DNA from: DASVFB01 sp963766345
GTDB taxonomy: Bacteria > Actinomycetota > Thermoleophilia > Gaiellales > Gaiellaceae
DNA: 64,000 nucleotides
Direction of reading: 5' to 3'
Assembly: GCA_963766345.1 (NCBI GenBank)
Contig: CAVXZL010000011.1
Coordinates: 186,001 to 250,000 of the forward strand
Under the pieces are notes generated by a model that made no database searches, was not told where the DNA came from, and saw only the letters and a list, made by a program, of their open reading frames with translations. Below are positions 38,901 through 45,690 of the stretch, in pieces. A program made the position numbers and the translations under genes. Position 1 is the stretch's first letter, and each line of letters starts with the position of its first letter.

Positions 38901-39795
38901 CGACGTGAACCTCGATCTCGGCAGCGACGGCGAGGTCGATCGCGTCAGCGTCGACGGAACGGACGGAAGCGACGCGATCAGGGTCGCCGGGGCCGCAACC
39001 GCAGTCAGCGTCACGGGCCTTTCGGCGCGCGTGACGATCCAGCACCAGGAGCCCGACGACCAACTCGTGGTCTCCGGGCGGGCCGGCGACGACAGCATCG
39101 TCGCACCCGACCTCGCCGACCAGGCGATCGCCCTCACCCTCGACGGCGGCGCCGGAGACGACGAGCTCTTCGGCGGTCGCGGCAACGATCAGTTGGTCGG
39201 CGGTGACGGTAACGACGTGGTCAGCGGCTTCAAGGGCGACGATCAAGCTTCGCTCGGCGCCGGCGACGACCGCTTCGACTGGGATCCCGGCGACGGCAGC
39301 GATGTCGTCGACGGCGAGGACGGACTCGACACCTTGAACTTCATCGGCGCCAACGTGGCCGAGCAGGTCGAACTGTCAGCGGACGGAAACCACGTCCTGT
39401 TCAAGCGCGACGTCGCCAACGTGACCATGGACACCGTCGGGCTGGAACTGATCGACTTTGCAGCGCTCGCCGGCGCCGACACCGTCACCGTCAACGACCT
39501 CACCGGAACCGACCTGCCCCGCCTGCAAGTCGACCTCGACGGCGGTGCCGGCACCGGCGACGGGGAAACCGATCGGATCGTCCTCAACGCCACAGACGGC
39601 GACGACACGATCGGCGTTCGCGGAAACGGAGAGGCCGTGAAGACCGGCGTTGCCTCGTCGGTCGTGATCCTCAACCAGGAACCGGCTAGAGACCGGCTCG
39701 AGATCAACACGCTCGGCGGGACGGACACCGTGACCACCGACGGCCTGGCCCCCGGCGCGATTCAGCTGCTCGTGGACGGCGTGCCCGTCCACTAA
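35923..39795 (+). CDS. Large exported protein: secreted-repeat domain plus five RTX-like modules
   Basis: 1290 aa from the ATG after AAAAGGA. Signal peptide (ILATAALVVVAAVLSTAAVAA). Residues about 35-140 are a COG4315 secreted-repeat domain (GRILVDSHGRTLYLFTHDKG, CNGSCARNWPPF, HPLYYYSGDKRAGQT, GGRWYAVSTAG). Five modules of about 206-214 residues follow, each with GGxGxDxLxGG repeats and a WDPGDGSD block (near 36785, 37403, 38021, 38660, 39285). Modules 2 and 3 are almost identical in DNA. No LPxTG motif or membrane anchor was seen at the C-terminus, so it is probably released or held by the wall. Confidence 0.85.
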   Translation: MTRRTQFKILATAALVVVAAVLSTAAVAANQRGAAVKVAQRSVGRILVDSHGRTLYLFTHDKGRSSTCNGSCARNWPPFITHGKPRAISGARTALLGTTRRKDARIQVTYHGHPLYYYSGDKRAGQTRGEGRSAFGGRWYAVSTAGNAVKPKTKPPTFRYATLAHGVLAVEGTEAADTLAVRLQAGKPSVLQVDVGDNGSADASYERASIKQITVDARAGDDVVRIDERNGAFNTTVPTTIDGGAGNDVIAGGSGAETLRGGDGNDSLDGNGGSDTAFLGAGDDTFVWDPGDGSDTVEGQDGADTMVFNGADAAERIALSANGNRLRLGRDVGNITMDTAGIERIDVNALGGADVVSVNDLSGSGVSNVNVDAGNGDGQSDQVVVGGTNVADAINVEGDASSLAVSGLTARVAIQHQEPSDQLTVEAIGGNDAISAAALVAPITLTLDGGAGDDTLAGGKGVETLVGGDGNDSLDGNGGNDVGLLGAGDDIFVWDPGDGSDTVEGQDGADTLRFNGAAAAEHIDLSANGNRLRLFRDVGGITMDTAGVERVDVNALGGADVVTTNDLNGTGVGVVNVETGGGDGQADKVIVNATDGNDAINVDGDASALTVSGLSARVAIQHQEPTDALAVNGLGGNDAISAAALVAPITLTLDGGAGDDTLAGGKGVETLVGGDGNDSLDGNGGNDVGLLGAGDDIFVWDPGDGSDTVEGQDGADTLRFNGAAAAEHIDLSANGNRLRLFRDVGGITMDTAGVERVDVNALGGADVVTTNDLNGTGVTTVNVDLAGALGGAAGDGQADRVVVNGTAGDDTVNVSGDANGVTTAGLAATVLILHPEFAADQLELNTLGGADTVNAAGLAADAIQFVEDGGAGDDTLAGGKGTETLVGGDGNDVLDGNGGNDLGLLGAGDDTFVWDPGDGSDTVEGQDGADTMIFNGAAVAERFGLSTNGDRLTLSRAPGGITMDTAGVERLDVNTLGGADVFGADDLSGTGLTDVNLDLGSDGEVDRVSVDGTDGSDAIRVAGAATAVSVTGLSARVTIQHQEPDDQLVVSGRAGDDSIVAPDLADQAIALTLDGGAGDDELFGGRGNDQLVGGDGNDVVSGFKGDDQASLGAGDDRFDWDPGDGSDVVDGEDGLDTLNFIGANVAEQVELSADGNHVLFKRDVANVTMDTVGLELIDFAALAGADTVTVNDLTGTDLPRLQVDLDGGAGTGDGETDRIVLNATDGDDTIGVRGNGEAVKTGVASSVVILNQEPARDRLEINTLGGTDTVTTDGLAPGAIQLLVDGVPVH
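37205..37628 (+). repeat. Internal tandem duplication, copy 1
   Basis: About 424 nt repeated at 37823-38246, offset exactly 618 nt (206 codons). I saw one difference by eye (37455 G, 38073 C). The copies diverge at both edges. It lies within the RTX-module region, frame preserved. Confidence 0.8.
37823..38246 (+). repeat. Internal tandem duplication, copy 2
   Basis: Second copy of the 424-nt block; encodes module 3 of the large RTX-like protein. Confidence 0.8.
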
Positions 39796-39819
39796 TCGAA
39801 ACTCGCCGGGCAGCCACAG

Positions 39820-39845
39820 GAGGGGCCTCCATCCGGAGGCCCCTC
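39820..39845. terminator. Hairpin terminator of the large RTX-like gene
   Basis: 11-bp stem GAGGGGCCTCC/GGAGGCCCCTC around ATCC, 24 nt after the stop codon. Confidence 0.65.
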
Positions 39846-39858
39846 ATACGCCGGCTCA

Positions 39859-39895
39859 AAAGACACGGGGGTGACCCCGGTGCGAATGGGCGTCC
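39859..39895 (+). promoter_or_regulatory. Second copy of the shared upstream element
   Basis: 32 of 37 positions match 34597-34633, including GGTGCGAATG and GCGTCC. Lies 44 nt before the truncated lipoprotein gene. Confidence 0.4.
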
Positions 39896-39938
39896 TCCGG
39901 CCCGACGATGGCGGTCCTGTGAAAAGCAGAAGGAGCGC

Positions 39939-40115
39939 ATGATGAAGAGCTCTCGTCTCATCGCCGGCGGACTCGCCCCGGCATTTCTGCTCGCCGTCGG
40001 CTGCTACGTCGGAGACAGCAGGTCGCGGCAGACGACGGGGCAGGACTTGCACGGCTTCGGCGCCGGTTGGTACGTGGTCTCGCCCGCAGGAAAGAAGGTC
40101 GAACGCGATGGGTGA
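39939..40115 (+). pseudogene. Internally deleted secreted-repeat lipoprotein remnant (58 aa)
   Basis: ATG after AAGGAG. The N-terminus is a lipoprotein signal (SSRLIAGGLAPAFLLAVGC) that joins directly to the last ~35 residues of the secreted-repeat domain (YVGDSRSRQT, GFGAGWYVVSPAGKKVERDG). The latter align with GQTNGEEVDAFGAEWYVVSPAGAK at 33354-34271. The first repeat with its CxxxC segment is gone. The frame is intact, so a short lipopeptide could still be made. Too short to have been called by length filters. Confidence 0.6.
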
Positions 40116-40431
40116 CTTCACAACACAGCGCGGGTCTCGGCAGCGCGCCGATGGCTGCACTCTGCGGACGCGCGGCCCGATCGCAAGAGCATGCACCCGG
40201 GAGCTCGCAAGGCGGAACACGGGTGCGGTCGAGATCGCGCTCATCTGGCACATCGTCACGGACAGCCTGTCGGTCTCCGTCAAGGATGCGAGCAACGGCA
40301 ACGAGTTCGAACTCGTAGTCGATGCGACGGAAGCGATGGACGTGTTCCATCATCCATATGCCTACGCCGCGAGTCGCGGCGTCGAGTACCTGGAAGGGGA
40401 CCGCGCCGAGCTGGAAACCTTCGATGCCTGA
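40108..40431 (+). CDS. Conserved hypothetical protein (107 aa)
   Basis: The ATG overlaps the end of the lipoprotein remnant by 8 nt. The conserved-looking part is residues 40-107 (EIALIWHIVTDSLSVSVKDASNGNEFELVVDATEAMDVFHHPYAYAASRG). The first 40 residues are basic and low in structure, so the true start may be internal. No domain recognised. Its stop overlaps the next start (ATGCCTGA), indicating an operon leading to the sigma factor. Confidence 0.55.
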   Translation: MGDFTTQRGSRQRADGCTLRTRGPIARACTRELARRNTGAVEIALIWHIVTDSLSVSVKDASNGNEFELVVDATEAMDVFHHPYAYAASRGVEYLEGDRAELETFDA

Positions 40432-40627
40432 CAGCGCGCAGGGGATCCGCGCCCTGGGCGAAGCGATCGCCGACCTCGTGGTCGAGCGCCAACGACTCCG
40501 CGATTGCGAAGCCGGCTACCGCGAGCTCGAGGCGAACAGGCTCGAGCTCGCGCGTCTGCAACATCAGCTCTCGATCGCGATTATCGGCCGTCACTGTGTG
40601 CTCGCCCGGAGGTACTGGCCGTCGTAG
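40424..40627 (+). CDS. Small coiled-coil protein (67 aa)
   Basis: MPDSAQGIRALGEAIADLVVERQRLRDCEAGYRELEANRLELARLQHQLS: a heptad-like helical protein, ending RRYWPS. It overlaps the previous gene by 8 nt and ends 11 nt before the sigma-factor ATG, so it is probably cotranscribed. Function unknown. Confidence 0.5.
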   Translation: MPDSAQGIRALGEAIADLVVERQRLRDCEAGYRELEANRLELARLQHQLSIAIIGRHCVLARRYWPS

Positions 40628-40638
40628 GTCGCGCCCGC

Positions 40639-41136
40639 ATGGAGCGCCCGCTCGATCCCGCCCGGCTAGGAGATCACATCGACCGGCTCTACCGGGCCGC
40701 GTGGGCACTATCCGGGTCGCGTGAGGACGCAGAGGATCTCGTCCAGGAGACCTTCACCCGCCTGCTCGCCCGCCCGCGTCTGCTCCGCAACGAAGACGAC
40801 CTCGGCTACCTGCTGCGTGCGCTACGCAACACGTTCCTGAACCAGAAGCGCGCCGAGAGCCGCCGACTTCGTCCCGGCCCGTTACCGGATCAGCTCGATG
40901 TGCTCGCCGACCCGCACGCGCGCGAGCCGCAGGCCGCACTCGAAGCCGGCGAGGTCTTTGCTGCCGTTTCGGCGTTGCCGCCCGATTTCCGCGACGTGCT
41001 CGTCGCCGTCGACATCACCGGCCTCTCGTACAAAGAGGCGGCACATGCGTTGCGCATCCGCGAGGGAACGGTGATGAGCCGCCTCTACCGCGCGCGCCAA
41101 CAGGTGGTGCGGCGAATCGAGGGCGGCTCAGCCTGA
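40639..41136 (+). CDS. ECF-type RNA polymerase sigma factor
   Basis: 165 aa. Region 2: HIDRLYRAAWALSGSREDAEDLVQETFTRLL. Region 4: AAVSALPPDFRDVLVAVDITGLSYKEAAHALRIREGTVMSRLYRARQQV, the promoter -35 helix-turn-helix. Region 2.3/2.4 (DLGYLLRALRNTFLNQKRAESRR) is typical. Convergent with the anti-sigma-like gene and overlapping it by 9 nt, so the two are not in one transcript. Targets unknown; the shared upstream elements in this segment are candidates. Confidence 0.88.
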   Translation: MERPLDPARLGDHIDRLYRAAWALSGSREDAEDLVQETFTRLLARPRLLRNEDDLGYLLRALRNTFLNQKRAESRRLRPGPLPDQLDVLADPHAREPQAALEAGEVFAAVSALPPDFRDVLVAVDITGLSYKEAAHALRIREGTVMSRLYRARQQVVRRIEGGSA

Positions 41137-41811
41137 GCCGCCAGGGTTCACCTTTCCCACGAGCACCTTCTCCCCCGACGACGCCTGATTGCCGTCGGCC
41201 TGCTCGCGCGTGACGGTCATGGTTGGGAAGATCTTGGGCGACACGCCGGCCCAGAGCGTGACCTTCGGGCCCTCGTTGAACGTCCCGATCGGGACGAGCG
41301 CGCCGGCCTCGTTGCGCAGCCAGGCCTCGTAGAAACGACCCTTGTCGAGGCGCGGCAGTCCGGCGGCCTCGAGCTCGATCCGCCAGCCGGCCGATGTCTT
41401 GGTGAGCGTCGCCTCGCCCGTGGCGCCCGGCGCGCGGTCGGTCGGTCCGAGGGCCGCGCGGAGGCCGCCAGCGGGAGAGCCGGAGCGGAGAGCTGCGGTC
41501 AGCCCGATCGCGACGGCGAGCACGGCAGCCGCAGCGAGACCGGTCAAGACGAGGCGCGGCGGAGCCCACACTCGGCGCGGATGTCGCTGGGCCTCGATCC
41601 GCGCGCGCAGGCCGGGCGGCGCGTCGACGTCCTCCACGGAGCTTCGCGTGAGTGCAAGGGCCCGCTGCTGCTCGGCGAGCCGCGCCGCGAGCTCCGCAGA
41701 CGCAGCGACTCGCGCCTCGAGCGCCGCACGCTGCTCCGGCGGTAGCGACCCGTCCGCGAGCGCCGCGAGCTCGGCGGTCTCCTCGCCTTCGCGACGACGT
41801 CTCATCGACAC
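41128..41811 (-). CDS. RskA-type anti-sigma factor
   Basis: 227 aa. The N-terminal cytosolic part (ELAALADGSLPPEQRAALEARV) resembles an anti-sigma domain but lacks the zinc HxxxCxxC. One membrane segment (LVLTGLAAAAVLAVAIGLTAAL) is followed by an extracellular RskA domain (GRFYEAWLRNEAGALVPIGTF, VSPKIFPTMTVTREQADGNQ, GEKVLVGKV). Pairs with the convergent sigma factor. GTG or the ATG two codons later can start it. Confidence 0.82.
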   Translation of the reverse strand: MSMRRRREGEETAELAALADGSLPPEQRAALEARVAASAELAARLAEQQRALALTRSSVEDVDAPPGLRARIEAQRHPRRVWAPPRLVLTGLAAAAVLAVAIGLTAALRSGSPAGGLRAALGPTDRAPGATGEATLTKTSAGWRIELEAAGLPRLDKGRFYEAWLRNEAGALVPIGTFNEGPKVTLWAGVSPKIFPTMTVTREQADGNQASSGEKVLVGKVNPGGSG

Positions 41812-41883
41812 GGCAATCCGAACGGTAACGCCGGAGGCGAGTGCAGGTGAACCACGCAGAGAGTGCTCACAACCTGAAAGACC

Positions 41884-41909
41884 CCGTTGGACCGTTGTTA
41901 TTCCAACGG
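41884..41909. promoter_or_regulatory. Inverted repeat upstream of the 126-aa gene
   Basis: CCGTTGGA (41884-41891) and TCCAACGG (41902-41909) form an 8-bp dyad with a 10-nt spacer, 65 nt ahead of the 41974 start. Operator or weak hairpin; no partner protein can be named. Confidence 0.35.
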
Positions 41910-41973
41910 AATAGACGCTCGGTCGCCGGTGTCTTTAGGAGCACGAACGTCAACTCCTCGGAAAGGACACACC

Positions 41974-42354
41974 ATGAACCTGCTAATCGTCGCTCTCGAC
42001 CCTGCGATTCCGGTGGACGTGCCGGACGCCGAAGTCCTCGTCGTCGCACCGGCCGTGAACTCGTGGCTCCGCCACTGGCTGTCGGACGAAGACGCCGCTC
42101 GCCGGCAGGCCGAGGAGCGCGTCACCGCATACGTCGACCGGCTCGAGAAGAGCGGAGTCCATGCAGAGGGTCGCGTCGGCGACGCCGATCCATTGCGAGC
42201 GATCGCGGACGCGCTTTCGACGTTCAGGGCCGACGAGGTCCTGATCGCGGCCGGCTCCGGGACTCAAGCTGCCAAGGGACTCGCGACGCGTGCGCGCCTG
42301 CGCTTCTCGGTTCCTGTCTCCGACGCCGAAGAGTCGATCCCGATGGCCGCTTAG
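41974..42354 (+). CDS. USP-like alpha/beta protein (126 aa)
   Basis: MNLLIVALDPAIPVDVPDAEVLVVAPAV, then GRVGDADPLRAIADALSTFRADEVLIAAG: the same fold and key pattern as the soluble half of the membrane protein at 8750-9403 (GVVGDDDPLQAIGDALAG). It lacks the membrane segments. GGAAAGGA precedes the ATG. Possible universal-stress relative; no ATP loop. Confidence 0.6.
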   Translation: MNLLIVALDPAIPVDVPDAEVLVVAPAVNSWLRHWLSDEDAARRQAEERVTAYVDRLEKSGVHAEGRVGDADPLRAIADALSTFRADEVLIAAGSGTQAAKGLATRARLRFSVPVSDAEESIPMAA

Positions 42355-42454
42355 CGCGTGCCTGTTCGTTGTTGGTTAGCGGGAGACGAAGAGCCGTCGT
42401 CATACGCGCTACCGCTGCAGAGCTCGTGGACGGAAAGAGTCGAGTGCCGAGCCG

Positions 42455-42757
42455 CTACCCGGTTTCGCTGCCGCGGCTGCCGCCCCAGCTGCGAGCCAAG
42501 CCGGACCGGTGCGCGCCTTCTGGATGAGCTCGAACAGCCCCGTACGGTCGCACGCGAGTGGCGACGTGGAAGCGCTGTAGAGCGACGAGACTCCACAGTG
42601 CTTCGATCGACCCGAAGGGGATACTGCCGATCAGGAAGCCGTATGCGCTCGACAGCGTGCACGCGATCGCGAAGAGCGCGACGAACACGCGATGCCGTTT
42701 CTCGAGCGCGTACGCCAGGGCCATCAGCGCGACGCTCGCGGCGCCAAAAAGGGTCAA
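42455..42757 (-). CDS. Small membrane protein (100 aa)
   Basis: Two to three hydrophobic segments (LFGAASVALMALAYALEKR, VFVALFAIACTLSSAYGFLIG, IPFGSIEALWSLVALQRF) are followed by a polar tail. The arrangement matches a small actinobacterial membrane family often seen as 'YALE(K/R)R ... YGFL.G.WPFG..EA.W'. TTG at 42757 is the best available start; its ribosome site is weak. Lies 19 nt downstream of the 42777-43118 gene on the same strand. Confidence 0.5.
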   Translation of the reverse strand: MTLFGAASVALMALAYALEKRHRVFVALFAIACTLSSAYGFLIGSIPFGSIEALWSLVALQRFHVATRVRPYGAVRAHPEGAHRSGLARSWGGSRGSETG

Positions 42758-42776
42758 TGCCGTCCCGTCCTTCGCG

Positions 42777-43118
42777 TCAGCTCGCTGGAAGTGCCGCCGT
42801 GAACATCCCGTGCAGCGTGGCGACTCCTTCGCCCTCCGATCGCGCCGCCGTGACGAGCGCACCGTCCTCACGCTCGACAGTCCAGGCGGCCCAACTGCAG
42901 CATTCGTTCTCGACGGCGACGAGTGCCTGCAGCTCGTCCGCGACTGCGGGATGGTCGGTGAAGGTAATGCGCAGGCCGTCCTGGGTCTGGTTGCGTGCGA
43001 TTCCAAAGTGCTCGCCGAGGTTGAGCCAGCGGTCGCGCTGCGACTTCAGGTCCGTGTCGTTCAGCGTGCACGCGACCAGCTCCGAGAGTTCATGAGCTGC
43101 GGTGGTCGTGGTGGTCAT
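42777..43118 (-). CDS. Hypothetical protein with ECC motif, partner of a MerR regulator
   Basis: 113 aa. The pattern LVACTLNDTDLKSQRDRWLNLGEHFG ... GLRITFTDHPAVADELQALVAVENECCSWAAW resembles a small family encoded beside MerR-type metal or thiol regulators, with a paired-Cys ECC near the C-terminal half. It is divergent from a MerR gene 56 bp away, supporting regulation by it. A thiol/metal-binding role is inference. Confidence 0.6.
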   Translation of the reverse strand: MTTTTTAAHELSELVACTLNDTDLKSQRDRWLNLGEHFGIARNQTQDGLRITFTDHPAVADELQALVAVENECCSWAAWTVEREDGALVTAARSEGEGVATLHGMFTAALPAS

Positions 43119-43150
43119 CGTCGGCTCCTTCCGTTCGATCGTCTGCGTGC

Positions 43151-43185
43151 ACCTTGCTTGTTAAAGTCGGCTTGATGTCAAGGGT
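43151..43185 (-). promoter_or_regulatory. Putative MerR-controlled promoter
   Basis: On the minus strand an exact TTGACA (43181-43176) is followed by an imperfect dyad TCAAG-CCGA-CTTTA of the kind MerR proteins occupy between stretched -35 and -10 boxes. No convincing -10 was found. The MerR ATG (43175) sits inside this stretch. Confidence 0.35.
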
Positions 43186-43615
43186 CGAGCATGACGATCC
43201 GGGGTCGCTGTCGATCGGCGAGGTTGCGCGTTTGAGCGGCAAGGCTGCGTCGGCGATCCGCTACTAGGAACAGGTCGGCCTCGTCGAAGTGCCCGAGCGG
43301 ATCAGCGGCCGTCGTCGCTATCCGCGCACGGTCGTTCGGACGCTCGCCGTGATCGAGACGGCGCAGCGGGAAGGGCTCAGCCTCGACGAGATCCGCCTGC
43401 TGCTTCGGGCGACCCCGTCGGACCATGCGGCGACGCAGCGGCTGCGTGCGGTGGCCGAAGAGAAGCTCCCCGTGCTCCGCCAGGCCATCGAGCGCGCAGA
43501 GATCGTTCGTCGTTGGCTCGAGGACGCGGCAGCGTGTTGCTGCCCGACGCTCGACGATTGTCCGCTGTTCGACGAGCCCGAGCTCCTGCCGGAGCGCAAC
43601 CTCGTGCTCCGGTAG
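43175..43615 (+). pseudogene. MerR-family regulator with in-frame amber codon
   Basis: From ATG 43175 the frame gives SIGEVARLSGKAASAIRY, then TAG (43265-43267), then EQVGLVEVPERISGRRRYPRTVVRTLAVIE, a long dimerisation helix and a Cys-rich effector tail (AACCCPTLDDCPLFDE). MerR proteins read RYYEQVGL, so the stop replaces the second Tyr: one TAC/TAT-to-TAG change. Otherwise full length (146 codons). The tail suggests metal or redox sensing. It is an inactivated regulator, a sequencing error or, least likely, suppressed amber. Confidence 0.75.
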
Positions 43616-43766
43616 CTCTACGCAGGAGTCGCCGTCCCTTCAACTGCGCTGATCGGAGAGCGCGGTCCCGACGGCTCGAGAATCCATGTGGCGCTCGGTG
43701 CCGAGCGGCGCTCGCGCCAAGTCGGCGCAAGACCGACCCGGGCGGCGATTTCGCGGCGAATCGTAT

Positions 43767-44367
43767 TCACAGTTCCTTCACGGCCGATTCGGTTCGCGCG
43801 GTCAACGCGCGCGCGGCGGCGATCGTCGGGCGTTGTTGCTCGACGACGATCGGTTCGCCGATGCGCACCTCGATCGGGCGGCGCGGCGCGAGCTGTCGCG
43901 TGTTCACGAGCCGCACCGGCACGAGGGGTGAGCCGTACGCGAGCGCGAGCCGCGCCGCCCCGCGATGCCAGTGTCGGTTGCCGTCCGGTTTCGATGTGCC
44001 GCGCGGGAACATGCCGAGGATCTCTCCGTCGTCGAGCAGTTCACCGGCGCGTGCCATTGCGCCGGTGTCCCCGTTGCCGCGCTCGACAGGGAAGGTGCCG
44101 TAAGCCTCCATCCCCCAGCGCACGAGCGGGATAGCGCCATAGCTCCGCTTTGGCCATGAAGCGCACGCGCCGGTGCGTCGCGAGCGAGAGGAACCAGGGG
44201 TCGATCAACGACTCATGGTTGGCGACGAGGATGCACGCGCCGGTCGGGACGTTCTCGGCGCCGCTGATGCGCACGCGGTAGAGCCGCGTCAACGTCTCGC
44301 GCAGGCGCAGCCGTTCGGAGAGCTCCCAGAGGATCACGCGATTACCGGCTGCGCGTCGCGCAGCCAT
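43767..44367 (-). CDS. 1-acyl-glycerol-3-phosphate acyltransferase (PlsC-like), frameshifted
   Basis: Phospholipid-synthesis acyltransferase. N-terminal half: YRVRISGAENVPTGACILVANHESLIDPWFL with the NHxxxxD catalytic motif, then RVRFMAKAELW. The C-terminal half in another frame: VRWGMEAYGTFPVERG, LGMFPRGTSKPDGN, LVPVRLVNT. One extra base at about 44128-44140 (TGGCGCTATCCC) breaks the join, where homologs read 'KAELW-x-IPLVRWGM'. The FPRGT block matches the family's FPEGT with Glu to Arg, which may affect substrate handling. About 200 aa. Confidence 0.8.
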
Positions 44368-44721
44368 CGCGTCGGGAAGCCGGCCTCGCTCTGCGTCTCG
44401 TACAGCATCAGGTGGAAGAGCCCATTGCCAACGCCGTAGTGGTACGCGATCGGGCGGTAGGCCGCAACGGCGAGGTCGGGACTTTGTGGGCGACGGCGCC
44501 GGGCGGCACCGATTTCCGCCATCCCGCGCGCCCACGACGGCGCGTCCGCGCCCGTGAGGTGCTCGAATCAGTTGGGTCGGCATTGGTCGTACGCTTAACG
44601 CAAGGAGATCCTCGACGGTTCGCTCGCGATGACGAGGTCGATCCGCGACACGCCATAACTCGGGTGGCTCGGCGGGAGCCAAAGAGGGCCTGACCCTTGC
44701 GGGTCAGGCCCCGATCGAGCA
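44368..44721. other. Intergenic stretch with no assigned gene
   Basis: It contains a minus-strand open frame at about 44334-44522 (AAYRPIAYHYGVGNGLFHLM) without a ribosome site, and the terminator at 44686-44711. I see no recognisable domain. Confidence 0.4.
44686..44711 (-). terminator. Intrinsic terminator of the two-domain ABM gene
   Basis: 11-bp perfect stem GGGCCTGACCC/GGGTCAGGCCC around TTGC (plus strand), 10 nt past the minus-strand stop. On the minus strand it is followed by TCTTT, so this is one of the few hairpins here with a T-rich tail. Confidence 0.75.
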
Positions 44722-45336
44722 TCAGGCTCGCGCGCCCGTCACGGTCTGCGCCGTCGAGACGTCGTACTGCGCGACGTTCGCGATCTTCTGGTCGCTGATG
44801 TCGGCGGTCCGCTGGCGCAGCTGATCGGCCTCCTGCACGCTCGCGCGCATGGAGTCGCCGCTGTCCCAGAGAGTGATCATCGAGACGCGGCCGTTGTCGC
44901 GGTCGGCGAGGCCGATCGCGCCGACGTTCCCCTTGATCGCACGAACCTTCGGCAAGCTTTCGCCGCGTGACTTGTCGAGGCCGGCGTCAATCGATTCGGG
45001 AGATCCTTCGAACAGACTGACGCGCGCGGCCTTCGCAGCGTCGACGTCGCCCTCGTAGATCACGACGTCGTAGTAGTGGACGCTCATACGCTTGCCACGG
45101 ATCTCCTCCGGGATCGTGTCACCTTGCCGATCGAATCCGGCCTCGGCGGCTTCGAGCGTGTCGCGGCTGTCGAAAAACGCGAGGAACTTGCGCTTCTTCG
45201 CGTCCTTGTCGTCGAGGACGAGAATGCTGCCCATACCTTCGGGCGGTGCCATCTCGCCTGACGACATGCGCTCGTCCATGAGCTTGTCGAGCTTCTCCGT
45301 GTCCCCGCCCTCGAACGTGGCGACTCGTACCCACAT
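44722..45336 (-). CDS. Two-domain ABM-like protein (204 aa)
   Basis: Two ferredoxin-like repeats of about 95 residues. The first is MWVRVATFEGGDTEKLDKLMDE ... GSILVLDDKDAKKRKFLAFFDSRDTLEAAEAGFD. The second is HYYDVVIYEGDVDAAKAARVSLFEG ... NVGAIGLADRDNGRVSMITLWDSGDSMRAS. This is the dimeric alpha/beta-barrel pattern fused in one chain. No catalytic His/Asn set can be pointed to. Own terminator; last protein gene before the tRNA. Confidence 0.65.
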   Translation of the reverse strand: MWVRVATFEGGDTEKLDKLMDERMSSGEMAPPEGMGSILVLDDKDAKKRKFLAFFDSRDTLEAAEAGFDRQGDTIPEEIRGKRMSVHYYDVVIYEGDVDAAKAARVSLFEGSPESIDAGLDKSRGESLPKVRAIKGNVGAIGLADRDNGRVSMITLWDSGDSMRASVQEADQLRQRTADISDQKIANVAQYDVSTAQTVTGARA

Positions 45337-45641
45337 GCTGCGACCTCCTTGGTCGATGCCTCCCTGAGGCGAACCTACTGCACGGAAGCTCCCGGCGCCC
45401 AGACGTCGCGATGTGCTGGACGAGTCTCTTCACGACGGTTGGCAGCGGCGTGACCGACCAGTGCGTACCGCTGTACCGAACGTCGAAACCCTCCTCTGGT
45501 CGGACGCGCGGGGGACACCGTCCCTGCTCCTTCTGCGGCCACCGTGCTGCTGTCGCAAGACGCGAGCGATGTCCTGGGAGATGGACACGGTCTCGGGCAA
45601 CTCCGAAGTATCGGGCCCGGTTAGGCTGTTAATTGTTGGTC
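45337..45641. other. Intergenic region left of tRNA-Ala
   Basis: About 305 bp. Open frames here run into the tRNA on the wrong strand and give the well-known artefact peptide YRDRTGDLRLAKPALSQ. No supported gene, promoter or repeat beyond the tRNA-derived one. Confidence 0.45.
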
Positions 45642-45690
45642 CTTCGAGTGGAGCGTACCGGGATCGAACCGGTGACCTCCGGCTTGCAAA
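45642..45690. repeat. Right direct repeat within tRNA-Ala, candidate att site
   Basis: Counterpart of 32430-32478. It spans the tRNA from the anticodon loop to the 3' end and 7 nt beyond; here it is part of the complete gene. Confidence 0.7.

Noticed and set aside
37126..39246. Long open frame (about 700 codons) on the strand opposite the RTX-like gene
   Set aside because: It mirrors the repeats of the plus-strand protein, has no ribosome site or recognisable domain, and arises from high GC content and periodic codons.
44334..44522. Minus-strand open frame with AYHYGVGNGLFHLM
   Set aside because: No ribosome site, no recognised domain, and it runs into the 5' end of plsC in another frame; noted only as an unexplained stretch.
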